Assembly: GCA_022820725.1 (NCBI GenBank)
Contig: JAJEFA010000020.1
Location: forward strand, 118,412-182,411
Source: Candidatus Binatia bacterium
GTDB lineage: Bacteria; Desulfobacterota; Binatia; Bin18
DNA length: 64,000 bases
Reading direction: 5' to 3'
The position numbers were made by a program, and so were the translations under genes. The notes beneath the pieces were generated by a model that saw nothing but the letters and a program-made list of their open reading frames with translations, made no database searches and was not told the origin of the DNA. Positions 24,811-32,636 of the stretch are shown in pieces. Each line of letters opens with the position of its first letter. Positions within the stretch are counted from its first letter, which is position 1.

Positions 24811-25854
24811 ATGATGAACAACGGAATTACTCCGGAGTTAGCCAACGCCGCCCAGGTGCTGGCGACGGATATGATGTGTGTCACAGCAGGTGAGAGCGTC
24901 CTGATCTCGGCCGATACGAGTACGGACATGCCCGCGGTGGAGGCGGTCCAGAACGCCTACTGCAGTATAGGGGCAAAGGTCGCGACGATCATACTCGCGC
25001 CACGGTTGCCGTATCAGGGCGCGTTGGCGGATCCACACCTGCCCGATCATTTCAAGGCGGCAGTCCGGGAATGTGATGTCTGGATTGATCTGTGCTTTCC
25101 CTATCTGGCCGGCTCCAAAGCTTTTGACTCGGCCATGCAAAATCAGCGCACCCGCTATTTCCTGGGCGCCGATATTGGGGCCGGCGGTTTAGCGCGCCTG
25201 CTGGGCAAGGGCCGGCTCGACCAACTCTTTGCCCTCTCAAACGCCTTTGGCGCGCTCGTTGGCGAGGCGAGCGGCAAGGAGTGCCACATTACCAACCGCC
25301 TGGGCACGGATGTCACCTTTACCCTGGCCAAGCCGGATGGATTTGCGCTGGCCAAAGCCGAAGAGCCGGGCGGGTATTTTGTGCCGGGCACGGTGGTCTT
25401 GATTCCAGAGCTGGAGTCGGTTCGCGGCGTGATTAAATGTGAGACCGTCTTCCACGAGTATTATACGACCATGGCCGACCCTCTCAGCCTCGCCCTGGAC
25501 GGCAAGATTCAGGCGGTGACCGGCGGCGGGCCGGAGCGGCGGGTGATGGAGCGTGCCCTGCGCCGGGCCGGGGGTGGAGAATTCGGCTATGTGGTCCACT
25601 TTTCTTGTGGTCTCCACCCAGGGGCTCGCTTTACCGGGAAATCGTTCATCGAAGATCAGCGCATCACCGGTTATAACGCCATCGGCCTGGGTCTGCCGCC
25701 GTGGATGCCGGGCGGCGGGGAAAACCATCCCGATGCGGTTATGTCGTTGCAATCGATAGCAATCGCTGACCAGCAAATCGTCAAAGACGGAACCATCGTC
25801 AGCCCACCTGCTCTGGTTGAACTGGCCGAGGAAGTGAATGCAGCCCTGAGCTGA
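24811..25854 (+). CDS. M29-fold (aminopeptidase T / NicX-like) metalloenzyme
   Basis: This 347-residue protein belongs to the M29 fold (COG2309), which contains thermophilic aminopeptidases and the ring-opening 2,5-dihydroxypyridine 5,6-dioxygenase NicX. Possible metal ligands are His263 (or His269) in VVHFSCGLHPG and His306/Asp308 in ENHPDAV. A His plus His-x-Asp arrangement is what I recall for NicX iron binding. In an operon with HpaB-like, LLM and Rieske oxygenases, a ring-cleavage role is more likely than peptidase (inference). It lies 12 bases downstream of the Rieske gene. Two adjacent ATGs open the gene; the site GAGGT is modest. Confidence 0.75.
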   Translation: MMNNGITPELANAAQVLATDMMCVTAGESVLISADTSTDMPAVEAVQNAYCSIGAKVATIILAPRLPYQGALADPHLPDHFKAAVRECDVWIDLCFPYLAGSKAFDSAMQNQRTRYFLGADIGAGGLARLLGKGRLDQLFALSNAFGALVGEASGKECHITNRLGTDVTFTLAKPDGFALAKAEEPGGYFVPGTVVLIPELESVRGVIKCETVFHEYYTTMADPLSLALDGKIQAVTGGGPERRVMERALRRAGGGEFGYVVHFSCGLHPGARFTGKSFIEDQRITGYNAIGLGLPPWMPGGGENHPDAVMSLQSIAIADQQIVKDGTIVSPPALVELAEEVNAALS

Positions 25855-25855
25855 G

Positions 25856-26206
25856 TTATCGTTTCGTTCGCTCGTGGTCGGGGATAAAGCGCTGCGGATC
25901 GAAGCCGGCCGGCACGCTGGGCTGCTGATGGAGTTCCACGGCGGTTGTGATTTCGGCCATAGCCAGGGCCAGGTATAAGAGCCGTCGGGCCTCTTGGGGC
26001 AGCGCGGCTGGCGGCTCTGGCGGGAATGTACTCAGATAGGTGAGGACGGCCTCCATGCGGGGCAGCAGGGTGTCGTAGAAGGCTTGAATCTGCGCCATGG
26101 TGCTGCTGAGGCGCTGCTGGTTGCGCTCGGTTTCGGTCGCCAGCGCCCAGACCGCGGCCAGCGGCTCAAGATCGGCGAACGGCTCGGGCAGGCGCGTATC
26201 GGCCAT
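25856..26206 (-). CDS. Small helical Rieske-linked partner protein (copy 2)
   Basis: This 116-residue protein is the second copy of the unrecognised helical family. Blocks shared with copies 1 and 3 are FADLEPLAAVWALATE, QRLSS, QAFYDTLLPRMEAVLTYL, LPQEARRLLYLALAMAEI, AVEL and RFIP. It lacks Cys and any membrane or signal segment. It starts 3 bases after the stop of the Rieske gene at 26210. The gene end lies 1 base from the end of the convergent M29-like gene. The sequence has diverged strongly from copy 1, yet the linkage to a Rieske alpha subunit is kept, arguing for a physical or functional partnership. Confidence 0.8.
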   Translation of the reverse strand: MADTRLPEPFADLEPLAAVWALATETERNQQRLSSTMAQIQAFYDTLLPRMEAVLTYLSTFPPEPPAALPQEARRLLYLALAMAEITTAVELHQQPSVPAGFDPQRFIPDHERTKR

Positions 26207-26209
26207 GCC

Positions 26210-27454
26210 TCACCCCGCTTGTCCGTCGTTGGCCAGCAGTTCTTCCGCCACCTTATGGGCGTGGCGGATCAGCAATTCCTGGTCCTGGACCGGATATTGG
26301 CTCAGAACGCCCGACTCGATCCCGCGCTGGGTGTTCTCCAGGGTGCTGCCGTCTTCCAGCCACACGTCCCGCGCCAGGCATTTATTATATTCGCGCGTCA
26401 CCGACTCCGCAGCGGTCGTGGGCTGCGGGAAATAGCCCCGCGCGTTCCAGGTCGAGCGGTTCACCGTCTCCGGCAACATGGTATGGGCGACAAACAGAAA
26501 GGGGCTCAGAATCACCAGATGAAAATTGGGAAAGATATAATAAATATCAAAGAACCACTGTCTGCTGCGCGTGGGATTTACCCCCAGGGGCCAGCGGTCC
26601 ATATCCCGCATACCGGGAAAGGTTTTGAAGCTGGCCCCGAATTGGGCCATCAACAGCTCCATGGGTGTGCGTTGGGTATTCCGGCGGTCGCCGTAAAACG
26701 ACATCATGCTATGACGGCGAAAGAGTTTGGCGTCGAGGACGTGGCAGGACGGCTGCTGCTTGTTGATCATCACCTTGCCGGCGAACTGCTGATGCAGCGC
26801 TTTGCCATGATAGAATTCGAGTTGCGAGTCGCGCAGAATCCGCCAGTTGCACTTTTGCTCGGCTGTATACGACCAACTCAGCGGCAGGCGGTCAAACGCA
26901 TAGCCGCGCAGCAGGTCAACCACCTCGCCCAGATACTGGTGCAGCGTTTCCGGTGGGTCGGGATCGAGATTGATAAAGATAAAGCCTTCCCAGACATCCG
27001 TGGCGACCGGACTCAGCCCGTAGTCCCGTTTGTCAAAGTCAAAGAACATATCTTCTTCCGGTACCCCGATCAGGCGGCCGTCCGCGGCATAGGTCCAGCC
27101 GTGGAAGCGGCACATCAATCCGGTCCCACACGCACCACGGTCCTTCCAGGCCAGGCGATTACCGCGATGTTTGCACACATTGTGAAACCCGCGCACCCGG
27201 CCGTCTTTGCCCCGAACGAGGAGGACCGAGGTTTTGCCGACCGCAATATCCAGCACCAGATAGTCGCCCGGCTGCGGAATTTCTTCGACTTTCTTGCCCG
27301 TAGATATCCAGGTGCGGGTAAAAATTTTCTGGCGCTCCTGCTCAAAATATTCTGCGGAAAGATAGGGCGTGATTGGGAGAGTCCCGGTTCCCAGCTCTGG
27401 GTGGTCGAGCGTCCAGCGTTTACCATTGGCGTGGGTGTGTACACGGTCTTGCAT
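26210..27454 (-). CDS. Rieske non-haem iron oxygenase, alpha subunit (partner-linked type)
   Basis: This 414-residue alpha subunit has Rieske ligands Cys94/His96 and Cys115/His118 and mononuclear ligands His216 and His221, with Glu213 in the bridging position (EFYHGKALH). A C-terminal LEDGSTLENTQ carries the Asp ligand. The frame stays open to 27682, but the extra 76 codons are not protein-like and overlap the divergent acyl-CoA dehydrogenase promoter. The ATG at 27454 after GAGGG gives an N-terminus with the family PELGTG signature. It is co-transcribed with the small helical partner 3 bases downstream. Confidence 0.94.
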   Translation of the reverse strand: MQDRVHTHANGKRWTLDHPELGTGTLPITPYLSAEYFEQERQKIFTRTWISTGKKVEEIPQPGDYLVLDIAVGKTSVLLVRGKDGRVRGFHNVCKHRGNRLAWKDRGACGTGLMCRFHGWTYAADGRLIGVPEEDMFFDFDKRDYGLSPVATDVWEGFIFINLDPDPPETLHQYLGEVVDLLRGYAFDRLPLSWSYTAEQKCNWRILRDSQLEFYHGKALHQQFAGKVMINKQQPSCHVLDAKLFRRHSMMSFYGDRRNTQRTPMELLMAQFGASFKTFPGMRDMDRWPLGVNPTRSRQWFFDIYYIFPNFHLVILSPFLFVAHTMLPETVNRSTWNARGYFPQPTTAAESVTREYNKCLARDVWLEDGSTLENTQRGIESGVLSQYPVQDQELLIRHAHKVAEELLANDGQAG

Positions 27455-27680
27455 CGTATCCCTCGTCGCTGTGTTGTCCTTGAATATGACACTATCCTGC
27501 TCTATCTCGGTCGGGAATACAATGGACGCCGCGCCGTAGGGGGCGCTTTGCGGCTGAATAATTTTCGGGAGCCGTTGGGTTGACAGGTAGGCTCCGGTGG
27601 GGAGATAAATCCCTATGATGTAGGGTTCTTCCCTGATTCCGAACAGCCTGACCTCGGAGCTGAACATAAGGAGGGCGTTC

Positions 27681-28874
27681 ATGAACTTTCAGATCAGCGA
27701 AGCAGGGACACGCCTCCAGGAGCGAAGCCGGCGGCTGGCAGCAGACTTCGCCACCCGCGCCGCCACGCATGATCAGGAAGCCAGCCATCCGCTGGAAAAC
27801 TACGCGGCCCTGCGCCGGGAGGGATTCTACCGCCTCAATGTTCCCACCGAGATGGGAGGGGAGGGCGTCGGGCTGCTCGACTACTCCCTGGCGGCCGAGG
27901 AACTCGCCCAGGGCTGTCCAGCCACGGCCCTCTCGTTCAATATGCACCTCTCGATCATCGGCCCCCTGTTCGAGAGTCCAATCGTCCCCCCGACCACCAA
28001 GCAGCGCCTGGCCGACCTGGTCGTCAAAGAGCAAAGGCTGATTGCCGGGAACTTCTCCGAGCCGAGGACGTCCGGACTGCTGGCCACCTACCAGCCGGCC
28101 ACGCGCGCCCGGCAGGTTGCAGGCGGGTATCAGATTACGGGCAGAAAAGCGTTTGCTTCCATGTTGGAGGCGGCTGACTTCTGTGCCGTGCTGGCGCATC
28201 CCGAGGAGATCGATAAGCCGGGGGCCGCTCTCCTGCTGATGGTGCCCCGCCGGGCGCCGGGCCGGCGCGTCGACGAGGTATGGGATACGCTCGGCATGCG
28301 GGCGACGCGCAGTGACTCCCTGATTCTCGAAGACTGTTTCGTGTCTCAGGACGCCGTACTCTACCAGACCGACGACATTCTGCCGTTCATCCGTAGCGGG
28401 GCGAACTGGCTGTGGGCCTCCTATACGGCGGTGTATCTGGGTGTGGCCGCGGCGGCCTATAACACCGTGTGTGAGCTGGTGCAGGAAAGGGTCCCGCGGG
28501 GCTATACCCAGCCGATGGCCTATCATCCGGACGTGCGCCGGCGGGTGGCCGATATGAGCGTAGACCTGGAGGCCGCCCGGCTGCTGACCTACCATTCGGC
28601 CTGGCTCAGTGATACCCAGGGACCGACCCGGGAAACCGTGGCGGCGCTGTTCCGCGCCAAGTATCTGGTCGGCGAGGCCGGGGCGCGGATCACGCGGACG
28701 GCGCTCACGCTGGGCGGTGCCCATGCGATCTTCAAGACCGTCCCACTTGAGCGGCTGTTCCGGGACGGCGCCGTTGGGCCGGTCCAGTTTCCACCCAGCG
28801 ATTATTGTCTGTCCAGCGTCGGCACCCTGGAACTCGGGCTCGACCCGAGTGAGATAGTACCGCCGCTCAAATAA
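27681..28874 (+). CDS. Acyl-CoA dehydrogenase family protein
   Basis: This 397-residue protein has the acyl-CoA dehydrogenase fold. The N-terminal helical domain contains YRLNVPTEMGGEGVGLLDY (about 55-73), followed by NFSEPRTSG, ITGRKAFASM and WDTLGMRATRSDS, with a C-terminal TALTLGGAHAIFKTVPLERLFRD. The catalytic base is not obvious, so it may be a monooxygenase-like member. AAGGAGGG lies 6 bases before the ATG. The Asp-box propeller gene follows after 13 bases, so the two should be co-transcribed. The promoter lies in the 226-base spacer shared with the divergent Rieske gene. Confidence 0.9.
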   Translation: MNFQISEAGTRLQERSRRLAADFATRAATHDQEASHPLENYAALRREGFYRLNVPTEMGGEGVGLLDYSLAAEELAQGCPATALSFNMHLSIIGPLFESPIVPPTTKQRLADLVVKEQRLIAGNFSEPRTSGLLATYQPATRARQVAGGYQITGRKAFASMLEAADFCAVLAHPEEIDKPGAALLLMVPRRAPGRRVDEVWDTLGMRATRSDSLILEDCFVSQDAVLYQTDDILPFIRSGANWLWASYTAVYLGVAAAAYNTVCELVQERVPRGYTQPMAYHPDVRRRVADMSVDLEAARLLTYHSAWLSDTQGPTRETVAALFRAKYLVGEAGARITRTALTLGGAHAIFKTVPLERLFRDGAVGPVQFPPSDYCLSSVGTLELGLDPSEIVPPLK

Positions 28875-28887
28875 GGAGGAAGAGGCC

Positions 28888-29955
28888 ATGAACAACAGTA
28901 CATCCTACGTTTTCGCCGGTCTGGCCGGTGACACCAGCCCAGGCATCGAATGGGTGGAAAAGCATATGGGCATCAAGCTGGTCATCAAAAGCGGTCTGTA
29001 TCGGAGTGTGTTCGGGCAGGGGGACTGGGAGCCGCTCACAAAAGGGCTGCCGGACGCGCCCGAGGTCCGCGCCATCACCATCCATCCCCACCGGCCCGAG
29101 GTGGTCTACGTTGCCACTCAGGACGGCCCGTACCGCAGCGATGATCACGGCGACCACTGGGAGAAGGTGGTGATCCCCGACCACGGTCTGCCCATGTGGT
29201 CGTTACTATTTCATCCGGCCGACCCGCAGGTCATGTTTGCCGGCTACGAGTCCGCGGAGATATACCGCAGCGACGACGCCGGAGAGCGCTGGCATCAGCT
29301 CCCGGTGAGCGTCCGCTTCCCCGATGTGACCATGCCCCCTCAGGGCATACCGGCCAAGCGGGTGCTGATGATGTCCGGTAGCATTGCCGACCAGGACGAG
29401 CTGTACGCCTCCCTGGAGGTCGGCGGACTGCTCCGGTCTTTGGACGGGGGGGAACACTGGGAGAACCTCAGCCACGGCCAATACCTCACCGACGATACCG
29501 TGGACATGCACGGTGTGCTGGCCAGCCGTCTGACTCCGGGGACGGTCACGGCCATCTGTCGCGTCGGCATGTTTCGCAGCACCGACCGGGGCGACCACTG
29601 GCAGCGCGTACCCATCGAGCCGCTGAACGAAAAGGGCACTACTTATTGCCGCTGCCTGCGTGAGGTGCCAGGTATGCCCACCAAGCTGTGGCTGTCCGGC
29701 GGGGGCGATTTCGAGAGCAACGTCGGTGGCCTGTTCCACAGCGAGGACGGCGGCCTGAGCTGGGAGCGGGTGGATATTGGCCACGAGGTCAACAGCACCC
29801 TCTTCGCCATGTCCATCGACCAGCGCCACACCGACCGCATGGTCTGTGCCAGCAAAAAGGGCCAGGTGTTCACCAGCGCCAACGCCGGGGCGACCTGGAG
29901 CGCGCATGCGCTGCCGGCTGATGCCGATCAGGTCTACTGCGTGGCCACCGGCTAG
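28888..29955 (+). CDS. Asp-box (BNR/VPS10-like) beta-propeller protein, cytoplasmic
   Basis: This 355-residue protein has at least six Asp-box (BNR) repeats: YRSDDHGDHW, YRSDDAGERW, LRSLDGGEHW, FRSTDRGDHW, FHSEDGGLSW and FTSANAGATW. These mark a six- or seven-bladed propeller as in sialidases and photosystem assembly factor-like proteins. There is no signal peptide, no FRIP motif and no catalytic Tyr-Glu/Arg triad that I can see, so sialidase activity is unlikely. It follows the acyl-CoA dehydrogenase-like gene by 13 bases with GGAGGAAGAGG before the ATG. It may be a scaffold or a lactonase-like enzyme. Confidence 0.88.
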   Translation: MNNSTSYVFAGLAGDTSPGIEWVEKHMGIKLVIKSGLYRSVFGQGDWEPLTKGLPDAPEVRAITIHPHRPEVVYVATQDGPYRSDDHGDHWEKVVIPDHGLPMWSLLFHPADPQVMFAGYESAEIYRSDDAGERWHQLPVSVRFPDVTMPPQGIPAKRVLMMSGSIADQDELYASLEVGGLLRSLDGGEHWENLSHGQYLTDDTVDMHGVLASRLTPGTVTAICRVGMFRSTDRGDHWQRVPIEPLNEKGTTYCRCLREVPGMPTKLWLSGGGDFESNVGGLFHSEDGGLSWERVDIGHEVNSTLFAMSIDQRHTDRMVCASKKGQVFTSANAGATWSAHALPADADQVYCVATG

Positions 29956-29956
29956 G

Positions 29957-29998
29957 GCGGTTTACGATACGTTGTAGCCGTGCCAGTCCGCGCTCGTC
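29957..29998 (+). repeat. Dispersed intergenic repeat, short copy C
   Basis: It starts immediately after the stop codon of the propeller gene and matches the first about 42 positions of copy B (10061): ACGATA, GTTGTAGCCGT and CGCTCGTC are shared. It lacks the following ATGCCGGACTTGATCCG part. Confidence 0.7.
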
Positions 29999-30057
29999 GG
30001 GAAGGATACGGGCCTGCCCTAAGCGGTCGGGGAGGGGTGTGGCTCCCCGCCTGGGAG

Positions 30058-30094
30058 AGCGGCCATCTTGGCCGCTTGCGGGCTGGAAGCCCGC
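30058..30094. repeat. Two adjacent intergenic hairpins
   Basis: AGCGGCCA-TCT-TGGCCGCT (30058-30076) and GCGGGCT-GGA-AGCCCGC (30078-30094) form two perfect stem-loops one base apart. They lie between the convergent propeller and amidase genes and could stop transcription from both sides. There is no U-tract. Apart from these and copy C, the 232-base spacer 29956-30187 shows nothing else. Confidence 0.75.
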
Positions 30095-30187
30095 ACTCCT
30101 CAAGGAGAAGAGAGACCTGCTCCACGGCACGTGATTTGCGCTAGGGCAATGTGCGACTCTGCTCACAGGGGTGCATCCGGTATGCGT

Positions 30188-31588
30188 TCAGAGCGACGGA
30201 TGACGGCTGTGCCACGGTGTTGACTGTTCGTAGCTATGCCCAACCTGAAAAACCGTCGCCTCATCAAACGGCCGACCTGCCAGTTGAAAGCCAATGGGCA
30301 GTCCGTCACTACTGAAGCCGCAGGGGAGCGCAAGCGCGGGGAAACCTGTCAGGTTGAACAATGGCGTGTAAATCGCAAAGTCTTCGGCCATCAGATACAG
30401 GCCGGGCGACTCCGACCGGATCGGTGCGGGCATCACCCCGGTAGTGGGGAGCATGAACAGGTCAACGGTCTCCAATTGTTGCAGCAGCTGGGTACGGATT
30501 TGCTCTCGGACTCTCTGACATTGTAGATAGGTCGTTCCTCGCACGAGATTGCCCAGCGCAAGGATGAGACGCAGGTCTTGGTTGTAGTCCTCGGCCTGAG
30601 TCTGCATGTCTGCCAGATGATACGCGGCAGCATCGGCACAGAGGAGCGGCCAGAATGTTGCTTGGAGTTCGCCCAGTGTGATGGATTCCACGTCGACGAT
30701 CTCAGCCCCAAGCGTTTCCATTTGTGTCACGGCGGTATTAAATGCGGCGAGAATCTCCTTCCCGCAGTTGTCCTGGAAGAGCGTGCGCGGAATGCCGAGA
30801 CGCAGACCTTTGATATCGCGGCCCAACTTCTCACTAAAATCGGGAACGGGCACCTTAGCGGACGCCGGATCGAGGGGGTCGTAACCAGCGCAAGCCTGGA
30901 GCATGAGCGCACTATCCTGAACGGTTCGAGTCATGGGCCCCGTGTGGTCGAGATTCCATGACAGGGGGAAAACGCCCGTGCGACTCACCCGGCCGTACGT
31001 GGCCTTCATCCCGACAATACCACAGCAGAAAGCCGGCCAGCGGATGGAGCCACCCGTATCACTCCCCATGGCACCGAAAATCATTCCGGCGGCCAGGGCC
31101 GCTCCCGAACCGCTGCTCGATCCGCCTGGGTCAATCTCAAGGTTCCAGGGGTTCCGGGCCGGCTGGAAATGCGAAGCCAGGGTTGGCGTTCCTGCGGCAA
31201 ACTCGTAGGTTGCCAACTTTCCGAGCAGCAGCCCACCGGCCTGCTTGAGTTTCGCAACGGAAGTGCAGTCCTGCTCAGCCGTATAATCTCTGCGTAACTT
31301 TGAGCCTCCGGTCGTCCGGCCTGCTTCATAGATGTCTTTGACGGCCAGAGGAATGCCGTGCAACGGGCCCCGATAGTCCCCGGCCCGGATTTGCTCTTCT
31401 GCCTCCCGAGCGGCAGCCAGCGCCTCTTCGGCAAAGACTGTGACGTAGGCGTGAACCTGCGAGTCGAGCGCGGCAATACGTTCCACCATGGCCTGGGTCA
31501 GTTCAACTGGAGACAGTTCACCGTTTTTGATAAGGTCAGCGGCCTCTGCGAGCGACATATAAGCGAATGCGGAGCTTGCGCGTGTCAT
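30188..31588 (-). CDS. Amidase-signature family amidohydrolase (second copy)
   Basis: This 466-residue amidase-signature enzyme has Lys84 (LAVKDIY), cis-Ser157 (GGSSSGSG loop) and nucleophile Ser181 (DTGGSIRWP). It resembles the amidase at 2336-3745 in length and organisation. It starts 3 bases after the stop of its small AtzG-like partner (31592-31774), the same order as at 2143-3745. The start used here (MTRASSAFAYMSL) gives a typical length; an internal Met at residue 11 is possible. Substrate is unknown; an amide, ureide or carbamate is likely. Confidence 0.93.
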   Translation of the reverse strand: MTRASSAFAYMSLAEAADLIKNGELSPVELTQAMVERIAALDSQVHAYVTVFAEEALAAAREAEEQIRAGDYRGPLHGIPLAVKDIYEAGRTTGGSKLRRDYTAEQDCTSVAKLKQAGGLLLGKLATYEFAAGTPTLASHFQPARNPWNLEIDPGGSSSGSGAALAAGMIFGAMGSDTGGSIRWPAFCCGIVGMKATYGRVSRTGVFPLSWNLDHTGPMTRTVQDSALMLQACAGYDPLDPASAKVPVPDFSEKLGRDIKGLRLGIPRTLFQDNCGKEILAAFNTAVTQMETLGAEIVDVESITLGELQATFWPLLCADAAAYHLADMQTQAEDYNQDLRLILALGNLVRGTTYLQCQRVREQIRTQLLQQLETVDLFMLPTTGVMPAPIRSESPGLYLMAEDFAIYTPLFNLTGFPALALPCGFSSDGLPIGFQLAGRPFDEATVFQVGHSYEQSTPWHSRHPSL

Positions 31589-31591
31589 TGT

Positions 31592-31774
31592 TCAGTCCTC
31601 CCCTGCTGCCTTAAAGACCAAGGCGGGTTCTGTCTCCGGCCGCACCATGCCCTGCACGACAGATTCCCATTCGAGCAACGCGGCATAGGCCGTAGTGAGC
31701 TGCTCAAGGTCATCGTTGCCGAGTGTGATCCCCACTTCTAAAAGCTTTGCCTCGACGATTTGCCGGTGGTTCAT
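31592..31774 (-). CDS. AtzG/GatC-like small subunit of amidase (second copy)
   Basis: This 60-residue protein begins MNHRQIVEAKLL and contains DDLEQLTTAYAALLEW, ending in TEPALVFKAAGED. The EPAxVF ending is the recognisable mark of AtzG-type (DUF4089) partners. GGAGG 6 bases upstream fixes the ATG at 31774 rather than 31819. Only 3 bases separate it from the amidase start. It is related to the protein at 2143-2346, so both amidases in the window carry a small partner. Confidence 0.78.
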   Translation of the reverse strand: MNHRQIVEAKLLEVGITLGNDDLEQLTTAYAALLEWESVVQGMVRPETEPALVFKAAGED

Positions 31775-31960
31775 CGTGTTCCTCCGTACGCTTACTTTAA
31801 GGGTGGTGGAGAGAGGCAATCCGGAAGAACCATCTCCCCGTGGGAGGAGGAAACAGGAGCGGAACGACTGGGGGTGCGGGGAAAAGCGTGGTGAACCCAG
31901 GTGAAAATCACTTGAGTCGCGCCAGGGAGTCAGTTCAGGGACCTCTCATCCGACTTCCTG

Positions 31961-32422
31961 CTACTCCTCCCTGACCATCTGCATCAGTTCGAGGGTCGTG
32001 CCAAACGGATCCTTGCAATACACCGCCTTTGCCGTGCCATAGTCGTCGAGGGTAAACGTATGGGGCCGCGAGTAAAACTCCACGCCTTGATTCCGCAGCG
32101 CTTCATAGGTCTTTTCAATGTCTTTCACCCAAAAGGCAATCTCGGTAATCCCGTTGTGGGTGACACCCGCATACGGCTGGCCGCCCTGCTCAGCCGATTC
32201 GCTGAAGTGGAGCAGCTCAACCGGGGCGCTATGGCGGTCGTCTTCGTTACGCAGGAATACCGAGCGCACTTTTGTGCCGGGCTCTTGGACCAGATCGCTG
32301 ATCTCTTCCCCCTCGATGCTATAATCACCAATCACCGTCAGCCCCAATACATCCCGGTAGAAGGCAATGGCTTTCTCCATATCCGGGACCGTGATTCCGA
32401 CATGTGCGACAGCTCCGAGCAT
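31961..32422 (-). CDS. VOC-family (glyoxalase/bleomycin resistance/dioxygenase) protein
   Basis: This 153-residue protein has two betaalphabetabetabeta modules: HVGITVPDMEKAIAFYRDVL at the start and ITEIAFWVKDIEKTYEAL in the second. Probable metal ligands are His7, Glu69 and Glu145; the second-module position usually held by His is Glu94. AAGGAGG 5 bases upstream fixes the ATG at 32422. It could be an isomerase, lyase or extradiol-type enzyme. It lies 186 bases upstream of the AtzG-like/amidase pair on the same strand and diverges from the amidohydrolase at 32637. Confidence 0.88.
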   Translation of the reverse strand: MLGAVAHVGITVPDMEKAIAFYRDVLGLTVIGDYSIEGEEISDLVQEPGTKVRSVFLRNEDDRHSAPVELLHFSESAEQGGQPYAGVTHNGITEIAFWVKDIEKTYEALRNQGVEFYSRPHTFTLDDYGTAKAVYCKDPFGTTLELMQMVREE

Positions 32423-32636
32423 GCTGACCTCCTTTGAGTCTTGGTAGCCTGGATTGTCCTGCCATTGGAAAGGGTTTGTCAAGCCGGCCGGCGAGAAGAA
32501 GCCATTCGCGGGTAAAGTAAAAATCTTCAATCCTTCATCTTCTGGAACGCACGCATCCATGGCATAATGGCGCAGAGTTGATAGTTGGTCTGGTGGCCCA
32601 AGGCGACCGTTGTCGACCATGAAGGAGGGCAGGCCC

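Noticed and set aside
25994..27583. A 529-codon open frame on the plus strand opposite a Rieske gene and its partner
   Set aside because: It is antisense to two well-supported genes, has no recognisable domain, and such long mirror frames are common in GC-rich genes.
27455..27682. A 76-codon N-terminal extension of the Rieske protein at 26210
   Set aside because: It runs into the divergent gene's start, has no resemblance to the family N-terminus, and a GAGGG-preceded ATG at 27454 gives the expected length.
27492..28895. A 467-codon open frame on the minus strand opposite the acyl-CoA dehydrogenase-like gene
   Set aside because: Its composition (many Arg, Gly, Gln) is that of a mirror frame; the plus-strand protein has clear family motifs and a strong ribosome binding site.
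28888..29955. A secreted sialidase
   Set aside because: Only the Asp-box repeats fit; there is no signal peptide and the catalytic residues are not visible.
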